Below, piece after piece: positions 57,561-64,000 of a DNA stretch of 64,000 bases. The stretch is from JAVBWI01 sp036677445. GTDB lineage: Bacteria > Bacillota > Clostridia > Christensenellales > CAG-138. The stretch covers positions 1-64,000 of the forward strand of contig JAVBWI010000003.1 in the NCBI GenBank assembly GCA_036677445.1, read 5' to 3'. The position numbers were made by a program, and so were the translations under genes. Position 1 is the first letter of the stretch; each line of letters starts with the position of its first letter. The notes under the pieces were generated by a model. The model searched no databases. It was not told where the DNA came from and was given only the letters and a program-made list of their open reading frames with translations.

Positions 57561-60338
57561 TCAGTCACCGTAGGCCGCAAATTTGTTCACCGCAAAGTGC
57601 TCGCCGGAGAGCCAGAAGGGCGTAGTGCGCGAGTTGCTCACGGTAACGGTAGCAGTAGCGCTGCCGGTATTGAACGTTACAGTATTATTGGATATTGTAG
57701 CATCACTTGACGCTGTTAAGCTTATAGAGCTTTGCTCATACCGCCATGACCAACTCATCTCTTCCGTAATGGTATAACTGCCCTTGGGCAGTCCTGATAT
57801 TGTCTTGCTGGAGTTGCCCTGTATTACCTCATAGAACGTCCCTTCCGGTCCTGCGATTGTAAACAGGAATGAGGCATTCGCATCCTGACTTTGCCAACCG
57901 GATTTCTCAAGGGTCAACACACAATTGCTTGCATCTTCCGTATATCCGAAATAGATATGCTTTGTTGGCGCTTCGCTGTTAACCAACACCGAGGCGGTTT
58001 CTCCGGCAGTTATGCTTCCCTCGGTATTATTTGTCGTGCCGATCACATACCCGTATACGGCATAATCCGTAAGCACCGGCGCACCAACGCTATAGGCGCC
58101 ATATGCAAGCGCATCGCTCCCACCTGCAACAAATTTGTAAGACGTACCCAATTGCTGCGCCTGATAAGGGTGATTAACTACTGTACCTTCTGAGTTGACG
58201 GGCTGCCCCAACTCATTTACCCGATACATATGCACAACGATACTGCCCTTATCCACCGAGACTTCAGGAATGGGGAAATCCTTGGACGTATCGTCTCCCA
58301 GATAGTTCTTATACGTTAACGTCGTGGTTCCGTTCGTAGGATATATTACATTCGCTTGCGCTTCAGGCTTAAGAACAAGCCTGTAAGTCATCGTCGCTGT
58401 AACACCCTGCTGAATCGTGCCAACGACCCAGGTAATTATGCGGTTGGTAATAGAAGCACTGCCCTGGCTGACTGTAATTTGAATGTCCTCGACCCTATTA
58501 AACATATCGCCCAAAGGATCCGTTACAATAGCATTGGTCGCCGCGTTGGCAATGCTCCCGGCTATGGCGGTGAATGCCGACTGCAACTTCCCGGCAATAT
58601 CCGTTTCCCCCGCGCTAATACTATAATACTTGCTTGTAGAAGAAGCGCAGTTTCCCAGCACATACGCACCGGTATCGCCGGCTTGCAGCGCTATAGAATA
58701 CACGTCATAGCCTGCCGCCTTGGCAAGTCCCGCCTCATAAATAGTAGGAAGTCCATTGTTGCCAGGAAAGTTAGTACTAGAGGTGCTTCCATGAATACAG
58801 GTGATTACATAGTTACCGCTAGATAAATTGTAACTTGACCCGCTTCCAACTATGCTGCTATAATCACAGGCCTTAATTTGGGCTTGGGAGGTATCAACGT
58901 TTCTTATATGATTATTACCATTACACGTATAGGTTATGCCAATGGTGCCTGTCACTCGCTGGCTGTATGTAGGTTCACCGTCGCCCAGCAATACGATAGC
59001 CTTTTTGCTTGCCGTGGAACTCGCCAGCAAATTGCGCGCACGGTAAATACCCGACTGAATATTCGTGCCGCCAGTAGCCGAAATATTATCGATAGCTGTT
59101 TTCAGTTGTTCTTTTCCGCTATATCCAGTCAACCCCATTACATCGCTATATGTATTATTGAATGTTACTATGGCAATTTGTACGCCGCAGTCACTGCTTG
59201 TTAAAAGCTGGTCAACGAAAGCCTTTGCCGCTGTTTTAGTTTTGCTGAGTTTGGTACTTCCGTTCTGAACCATGCTTCCGGATTTATCGATTACCAGCAC
59301 GATATCTGAAGTGCTTTGCGTATTCCTGCCATCGATTGTTAACGTAACATCCCATTGGTTTGCGGTACCTGTCACCTTAGTGGCATATTTGTTAAGAGCA
59401 ATAGCGCCCGGAGCAGGCCATTCCGGTTCGGTATCGCTCAGGACGCTGAAAGATCTGAGCATTTTTCTGGATGAAACGACCGCATTATTAACAAGATAAC
59501 CGGAATGCCGAATAGCTGATGCAATTGCATTTGCTTGCTCTTTAGTCACAAGCCCTTCCAAACTGCCGGCCTGATCAATATCCATAGCGTTAACAGCATC
59601 TATAAATTCTTGCTCGCCCAGCCCAAAGAGATAATTGCGCAACTTCTCGCCGTAAATCAATACGCCGTCGACATATAGGCCTTCGGGCGTACCATAGACC
59701 TTTTCAAATTCGCTTGCATGAGCGGCCTCGTGCCATTGCGCTATCTCGTCAGCCCGATCAGGCATAGCCTGAATCATAGATTCAAACTGATCGCAAGACA
59801 GTGCTTCCAGCGCGGCAGCAAGCGCATCCCCTTCCAGCGTGCACAAATAATAATACAATTCCTCGCCCATCAGCGCCGCTAAATCGAAGGGCGTTTGGGT
59901 GGGCAGCGGAGTCTCCGTGGCGGCGGGGGTTTCAGTCGGCAGCGGAATTTCGGTTGCGGCGGGGGTTACGGTAGCCACAGGCGTTTGCGTGGCGGCAGGA
60001 GTTCCGGTGGGAACCGGGGTTACGGTGGGAATGGGAGTCCCAGTGATAACAGGAGTTCCGGTGGGAATGGGAGTCCCGGTGATAACAGGAGTTCCGGTGA
60101 TAACGGGGGCCGTGGCAGCGGGAGTTTCAGTAGCGGCGGGAGTTTGGGTGGCTGCAGGCGCAACGGTGCCTTCCGGCGTGGGTGCGGGCACGGGCGTATT
60201 GGTCGGCGCCGGAGTTTGGACCGGCGTGGGCGCGGGCGTCTGTTCCGCTTCCTCCGCAAGGCCGGACATAGGGAAAGCCCCCCATATCAGAATGGCGGCT
60301 ATTAAAAAGGCGATCCATTTCGTACTCCGCTTTTTCAT
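57561..60338 (-). CDS. Secreted VWA adhesin with Cna-B-like end
   Basis: A 925-residue protein; ATG 60338 follows AGGAGTG. Signal peptide at about 1-28 (WIAFLIAAILIWGAFPMSGL). Residues 30-155 are P/T/A repeats. A helical or beta linker follows, then a von Willebrand A domain (about 335-610) with the MIDAS motif VLVIDKSGSMVQNG and later LLGDGEPTYSQR. The C-terminal part has a MucBP/Cna-B-like domain (about 815-895: CVLTLEKSGWQSQDAN, SGLPKGSYTITEEMSWSW). There is no LPxTG-type signal or membrane anchor; it ends SNSRTTPFWLSGEHFAVNKF. First gene of the fibre operon; probable tip adhesin. Confidence 0.85.
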   Translation of the reverse strand: MKKRSTKWIAFLIAAILIWGAFPMSGLAEEAEQTPAPTPVQTPAPTNTPVPAPTPEGTVAPAATQTPAATETPAATAPVITGTPVITGTPIPTGTPVITGTPIPTVTPVPTGTPAATQTPVATVTPAATEIPLPTETPAATETPLPTQTPFDLAALMGEELYYYLCTLEGDALAAALEALSCDQFESMIQAMPDRADEIAQWHEAAHASEFEKVYGTPEGLYVDGVLIYGEKLRNYLFGLGEQEFIDAVNAMDIDQAGSLEGLVTKEQANAIASAIRHSGYLVNNAVVSSRKMLRSFSVLSDTEPEWPAPGAIALNKYATKVTGTANQWDVTLTIDGRNTQSTSDIVLVIDKSGSMVQNGSTKLSKTKTAAKAFVDQLLTSSDCGVQIAIVTFNNTYSDVMGLTGYSGKEQLKTAIDNISATGGTNIQSGIYRARNLLASSTASKKAIVLLGDGEPTYSQRVTGTIGITYTCNGNNHIRNVDTSQAQIKACDYSSIVGSGSSYNLSSGNYVITCIHGSTSSTNFPGNNGLPTIYEAGLAKAAGYDVYSIALQAGDTGAYVLGNCASSTSKYYSISAGETDIAGKLQSAFTAIAGSIANAATNAIVTDPLGDMFNRVEDIQITVSQGSASITNRIITWVVGTIQQGVTATMTYRLVLKPEAQANVIYPTNGTTTLTYKNYLGDDTSKDFPIPEVSVDKGSIVVHMYRVNELGQPVNSEGTVVNHPYQAQQLGTSYKFVAGGSDALAYGAYSVGAPVLTDYAVYGYVIGTTNNTEGSITAGETASVLVNSEAPTKHIYFGYTEDASNCVLTLEKSGWQSQDANASFLFTIAGPEGTFYEVIQGNSSKTISGLPKGSYTITEEMSWSWRYEQSSISLTASSDATISNNTVTFNTGSATATVTVSNSRTTPFWLSGEHFAVNKFAAYGD
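59890..60245 (-). repeat. Pro/Thr-rich coding repeats of the VWA adhesin
   Basis: Degenerate short repeats encode ITGTP, IPTGTP, AATETP and AATQTP units (residues about 30-155). Near-perfect 36-base blocks occur at about 60020-60105. The stretch is probably a flexible, wall-spanning stalk. Confidence 0.8.
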
Positions 60339-60365
60339 CCCGTATGTCACTCCTCTGCCGGAATT

Positions 60366-60434
60366 GCCCGGCAATGCCGGGCATTAACATGAAATTCCAT
60401 GGGACAATCATACAATACGCCGGTCACAAGTCAG
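60366..60434 (-). promoter_or_regulatory. Candidate promoter and leader hairpin of the fibre operon
   Basis: Minus strand: CTGACT (60434-60429), 16 bases, TATGAT (60412-60407). The leader then holds GCCCGGC/GCCGGGC (60382-60366) about 28 bases before the ATG. The -35 box is one base off consensus in an important place, so this is tentative. Confidence 0.35.
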
Positions 60435-60666
60435 CCTTAAGATAACCTTATTTCAATTTTATTTTTCTCTTTTTTATAACTAATATATGAATTTCATGCC
60501 AATTTTCCTCGTCTGTTCATATTTCCCTCTGACTCCGGGTTTGCTTAAATAAATCCGACGTGGTATTCCCGGAAAATTTTCCCCTGAATATTGTCGAATA
60601 GCCTCGCAAGCGCCTTCACTTTGCTTCGTACCCGCCCGGCTTTGGGACTTTTACACAGTGCCCTTG

Positions 60667-60695
60667 TTGACAAGCCTGTGTGCGGACGGTATCCT
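60667..60695 (+). promoter_or_regulatory. Candidate promoter of xylB
   Basis: TTGACA (60667-60672), 17-base spacer, TATCCT (60690-60695), about 100 bases before the ATG. Confidence 0.45.
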
Positions 60696-60795
60696 GAAAG
60701 TAACGATAATACACCGGCGCGCGCCGCTTCTTGTTTCCCGCAATTATCTTCTATAGCGCGGCGCCAGTACGGGCATATCAAAAGGAGTGTGGGTT

Positions 60796-62322
60796 ATGCA
60801 GTACCTCATCGGCGTGGATATTGGTACCTCCGGCACCAAAACGGTGCTCTTTGACGAAACCGGCCGGGCAGTTTCCTCGGCAACGGCGGAATACCCCCTC
60901 TACCAGCCGCAGAACGGCTGGGCGGAACAGGACCCTCAGGATTGGTGGAGCGCCGCTTGTTCGACCATCCGCATGGCCATTGAAAAATCCGGCGTAGATG
61001 CGCGGGATATCAAGGGCGTGGGCTTATCCGGGCAGATGCACGGCCTTGTGATGCTGGATGCAAACGGGAATGTGCTCCGGCGCAGCATCATTTGGTGCGA
61101 CGGCCGCACAACGGAGGAATGCAGGGAAATCACGCAAAGGGTAGGGGCAGAGCGGCTCATCGCCATTACAGCCAACCCCGCGCTTACAGGCTTTACGGCG
61201 GGCAAGGTGCTGTGGGTGCGCAGGCACGAGCCGGAAATTTACGCTTCCTGCCGGGTGATGATGCTGCCCAAGGACTATATCCGCTATAAGCTTACGGGCG
61301 TGTATGCGACGGAGGTTTCCGACGCGGCGGGCACCAACCTGCTGGATGTGCCCAACCGCTGCTGGTCAAAGGAAGTGCTAAACGCGCTGGATATCGACGA
61401 GGGCCTGCTGCCGCCGGTATTTGAATCGCCCGACGTGACGGGTAAGGTCACCGCCGAAGCCGCAGCCCTGACCGGCCTTGCCACGGGTACCCCCGTAGTG
61501 GGCGGCGCGGGCGACAACGCAGCAGCCGCCGTGGGCACGGGCGTGGTGAAGGCCGGGCGCGCGTTTGTGACCATAGGCACTTCCGGCGTGATATTCGCGC
61601 ATGCGGATTCGGTACGCATTGACCCCGGCGGGCGCGTGCATACCTTCTGCCACGCGGTGCCGGGCTGCTACACGGTAATGAGCTGCACGCTCGCCGCCGG
61701 GCTTTCGCTCAAGTGGTATCGGGATACCTTCTGCGGCGCGGAGATGGAAACAGCCGCGGGCATGGGCGTAGACCCCTATGAATTGATGAACAAGCAGGCC
61801 GCGCGCGCGCCCATCGGCGCCAACCGGCTGCTCTATCTTCCTTATTTAATGGGCGAGCGCTCGCCTCTCTTGGACGCGCATGCCCGCGGGGCGTTTATAG
61901 GGCTTTCCGCCATCCACACAAAGTACGACCTGCTGCGCGCGGTGATGGAGGGCGTGACCTATTCACAGCGGCAGTGCCTCGACGTGCTTCACGAAATGGG
62001 CATCGTGCCCGCGGAACTGCTGGCTACCGGCGGCGGCGCGCGCAGCCCCTTATGGCGGCAGATGCTCGCGGATGTGCTCGGCTGCCCCGTTACGACGGTC
62101 GCCTCCTCGCAGGAAGGCCCCGCGCTTGGCGCGGCGCTGCTTGCGGGCGTGGGCGCGGGCGTATACGGCAGCGTGCCCGCGGCATGCGACGCCGTGATAC
62201 GCACCAACCCCATGCAGCAGCCGGAACAGGAAAGCGCAAAAAAATACGCGCCGTATTATGAAATCTACCGTGCGCTGTACCCGGCGCTCAAGGAACAATA
62301 CGCATCCCTTGCAGATTTATAA
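60796..62322 (+). CDS. xylB: Xylulokinase
   Basis: A 508-residue FGGY carbohydrate kinase. ATG 60796 follows AGGAG. Seen: phosphate-1 motif LIGVDIGTSGTKTVLFDETG, xylulokinase block GLSGQMHGLVMLDANG, IIWCDGRTTEECREI, the VVGGAGDNAAAAVGTGVVK block, YLPYLMGERSPLLDAHARGA, and ATGGGARSPLWRQMLADVLG near the end. The GQMHG block is typical of xylulokinases within the family. It phosphorylates D-xylulose to xylulose 5-phosphate. No xylose isomerase or transporter is next to it. Confidence 0.93.
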   Translation: MQYLIGVDIGTSGTKTVLFDETGRAVSSATAEYPLYQPQNGWAEQDPQDWWSAACSTIRMAIEKSGVDARDIKGVGLSGQMHGLVMLDANGNVLRRSIIWCDGRTTEECREITQRVGAERLIAITANPALTGFTAGKVLWVRRHEPEIYASCRVMMLPKDYIRYKLTGVYATEVSDAAGTNLLDVPNRCWSKEVLNALDIDEGLLPPVFESPDVTGKVTAEAAALTGLATGTPVVGGAGDNAAAAVGTGVVKAGRAFVTIGTSGVIFAHADSVRIDPGGRVHTFCHAVPGCYTVMSCTLAAGLSLKWYRDTFCGAEMETAAGMGVDPYELMNKQAARAPIGANRLLYLPYLMGERSPLLDAHARGAFIGLSAIHTKYDLLRAVMEGVTYSQRQCLDVLHEMGIVPAELLATGGGARSPLWRQMLADVLGCPVTTVASSQEGPALGAALLAGVGAGVYGSVPAACDAVIRTNPMQQPEQESAKKYAPYYEIYRALYPALKEQYASLADL

Positions 62323-62694
62323 TGCGTTATGATTATGCAGTACAAAGATTGTTTCAAATATCCGATAAAGCTGGCGATCAGACCTGTCGGGTGACATTCT
62401 TATGGTATCGACGCCTACGGCGGCGCGTCCTCGGCGGGAGGCGCCTCGGACACTAGGCCTGCGGGCCGTCGCGATCGGTTATTTTATTTAATAGCGGGCG
62501 GGTTTTAGCAGTTCGCAATAGTCGCGCATCGTCGCGGCAACGCCGCTTCCTTACGCTCCTTTGCTCACTGGTCTTCCGCCGCGCTTGTTCCACCGCAGGC
62601 GGCGCGCGGCTTCGACTCCCCGCTTCCCCTTTGGAACGTTTGTCCAAACCATTGTTGAATAAGCGATAACCCCCAAGCTGCACAGAAAAATAAG
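62323..62694. other. Gene-free stretch after xylB
   Basis: About 370 bases without a convincing gene. It is GC-rich between 62400 and 62640 and includes GTCC/GGAC and GGCGCC symmetries (about 62430-62452). Short open frames on the minus strand (62453-62683 and 62551-62805) have odd arginine-rich compositions typical of non-coding DNA. I see no RNA family. Confidence 0.5.
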
Positions 62695-62725
62695 TCCCGC
62701 CCGAAAACTCCGGACGGGATTTTTA
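62695..62725. terminator. Bidirectional terminator between xylB and the MCP gene
   Basis: TCCCG and CCG (62695-62703) pair with CGG and CGGGA (62711-62719) across single-base bulges. TTTTT follows on the plus strand and TTATTTTT on the minus strand. Confidence 0.75.
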
Positions 62726-62801
62726 TTCCTATGAATTACGTTTCTTGGTCTTTTGGTTTCGTTCATTATACCGCCTGTTGCGCGGCCTCCTCCTTTGGCT
62801 T

Positions 62802-64000
62802 TCATTTTCTAAGCCTGAAGCGCCCCACCATGCCCTTGAGCATATCGGCCTGTCCGGAAAGCTCCTCCGCCGTGGCGGCGCTTTGCTCCGCCGTGGCGGA
62901 ATTGTTCTGCACCACGCCCGCCATCTGCTCCAGCCCTTTGTTGACCTGCGCGATGCCGGTGGCCTGCGCGTTGGAAGCGACGGCGATATCCCCTACCAGC
63001 GCCGCGGCCTCTTCCACGCTGTTTACAATATCCTGAAGCGCCGCGGCCGTACCGTCCGCGATTTTTGTACCCGCCTGCGTCTTTTTAATAGAGTCCTCGA
63101 TGAGCGCCGTGGTCTCCTGCGCCGCCGTGGCGGACCGCGCCGCGAGGTTCCGGACTTCCTCGGCGACGACGGCGAAACCGCGGCCGTGCTGCCCGGCGCG
63201 CGCCGCCTCCACCGCGGCGTTGAGCGCGAGTATGTTGGTCTGGAACGCAATGTCGTCGATCACCTTAATGATTTTTGAAATGCTCTGTGCGGTGCCGCTG
63301 ATCGCCTCCATTGCCTGCTGCATATCCAGCATCTGCCCGTTGCCGCCAAGCGCATAGCGCTTTGCGACGAGCGTGAGCTCGTTCGCCTTGTTGGCGCCGG
63401 CGGCGTTTTGTTTGGTCTGCTCCGCAATATCCGTCACGGTGGCGTTGAGCTCGTCGATAGCGCTTGCCTGCTCCGTCGCGCCCCGTGAAATTGTCTGGCT
63501 GCCTTCGGACACCTGCTTTGTACCGGATGCCACCTGTTCGGCCGCGGCGTTGATGTCCGAAAGTACCCCGTTGAGCGACTCGACAATACGGTTGATGGAA
63601 TCCTTGAGCTGCACGAAATCGCCCCGATAATCCGACGTGATGCAAACGTTCAGGTCGCCCGCGGAAATCTCGCCCAGCACGCCGGAAATCTCCCCTATAT
63701 AGCCTTTGAGGATATCGATTGTCTCATTGAGCGCGTTTTTAATGATGGCGTGGTCGCCATGAAAATCCCCTTCCACCTGCACGTTCAGATTGCCCATGGA
63801 TATTTCGTGCAGCACGGCGGCAGCCTCGTTGACGGGGGCGATCACGGCATCCAGCGTTTGGTTCACGCCCTCTATGATTTTGCGGTAATCGCCCTGATGC
63901 CTCGTAACATCCGCGCGCGTGGACAGCCTGCCGCCCAGCGCCGCCTCCACCAGCATGGTGCTGTCTTCCATCAGCGCCTGCAGCGCGGTGGAAACGCGTT
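62802..64000 (-). CDS. Methyl-accepting chemotaxis protein, 5' end outside the window
   Basis: About 399 residues are visible; the frame is open to the window edge (RVSTALQALMEDS before the ATG at 63971), so the N-terminus with any sensor and membrane helices is missing. Visible HAMP-like repeats span about the first 150 residues (NQTLDAVIAPVNEAAAVLHE, NETIDILKGYIGEISGVL, INRIVESLNGVLSDINAAAE). The signalling hairpin tip is intact: IDDIAFQTNILALNAAVEAA and GRGFAVVAEEVRNLAARSA. It ends near the hairpin base, GMVGRFRLRK. No other chemotaxis gene is in the window. Confidence 0.92.
   Translation of the reverse strand, partial: RVSTALQALMEDSTMLVEAALGGRLSTRADVTRHQGDYRKIIEGVNQTLDAVIAPVNEAAAVLHEISMGNLNVQVEGDFHGDHAIIKNALNETIDILKGYIGEISGVLGEISAGDLNVCITSDYRGDFVQLKDSINRIVESLNGVLSDINAAAEQVASGTKQVSEGSQTISRGATEQASAIDELNATVTDIAEQTKQNAAGANKANELTLVAKRYALGGNGQMLDMQQAMEAISGTAQSISKIIKVIDDIAFQTNILALNAAVEAARAGQHGRGFAVVAEEVRNLAARSATAAQETTALIEDSIKKTQAGTKIADGTAAALQDIVNSVEEAAALVGDIAVASNAQATGIAQVNKGLEQMAGVVQNNSATAEQSAATAEELSGQADMLKGMVGRFRLRK

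Noticed and set aside
60399..60406. TGTCCCAT on the minus strand upstream of the VWA gene, as a fourth ECF promoter.
   Set aside because: Only the first box fits; the ATGTGTA box is absent at the required distance.
62453..62805. Arginine-rich minus-strand ORFs after xylB.
   Set aside because: Composition is typical of translated non-coding GC-rich DNA, with no ribosome site and no known family.

Overview
The window looks like chromosomal DNA from a Gram-positive anaerobe of the Clostridia (a Christensenellales or other Eubacteriales-like gut bacterium). This is inferred from gene content: butyrate kinase, class B and class D sortases, an ER-type (SipW) signal peptidase, a clostridial-style Tad pilus locus, Tex, DUF4003 and DUF3888 proteins, and near-perfect AGGAGG ribosome binding sites. 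Most of the DNA is GC-rich. The first 2.9 kb is clearly AT-rich and looks acquired. No tRNA, rRNA, CRISPR array, prophage or insertion sequence was seen.

Layout. 0-2.9 kb: a MarR-controlled set of membrane proteins including a CPBP protease. 2.9-7.1 kb: a GNAT enzyme, a cysteine-rich CCG protein, and an ECF sigma factor with a DUF4367 anti-sigma; three copies of one promoter motif surround this pair. 7.2-23.7 kb: housekeeping and metabolic genes (ACT protein plus butyrate kinase, a MocR regulator divergent from an EamA exporter, an S66 carboxypeptidase with a PTQ repeat tail, CorA, Tex, an acyltransferase, an AmmeMemoRadiSam pair, WYL, HIRAN and PpnP proteins). 24-30.5 kb: a GGDEF/HD-GYP c-di-GMP protein, then a 1283-residue adhesin and its class D sortase. 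30.7-42.3 kb: mixed genes including a triple-GNAT fusion, a YyaL-type protein and an MsrA-MsrB fusion. 42.3-52.8 kb: a Tad (Flp) pilus locus carrying three c-di-GMP-I riboswitches. 53.3-60.3 kb, minus strand: a second surface-fibre locus made of a VWA adhesin, SipW, three SipW-type subunits, an SPGTG-anchored protein and a class B sortase. 60.8-64 kb: xylulokinase and the 3' part of a chemotaxis receptor.

How the parts fit. The window is unusually rich in surface-structure genes: Tad pilus, SipW/SrtB fibre, and sortase D adhesin. c-di-GMP can be made or degraded by the protein at 24 kb and read by the three riboswitches at the Tad locus. The riboswitch expression platforms can be drawn from the sequence: the 3' strand of P1 can instead pair with the 5' arm of a terminator, so ligand binding is predicted to cause termination, at least for switches 1 and 2. 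The ECF sigma factor probably drives its own anti-sigma gene, a small secreted protein, and a third transcript of unknown nature.

Two degraded gene fragments (MutS-like at 13.8 kb, glycosyltransferase-like at 33.1 kb) and several dense hairpin clusters lie between genes. All functional names come from recognised motifs and family resemblance read by eye; no database search was run.
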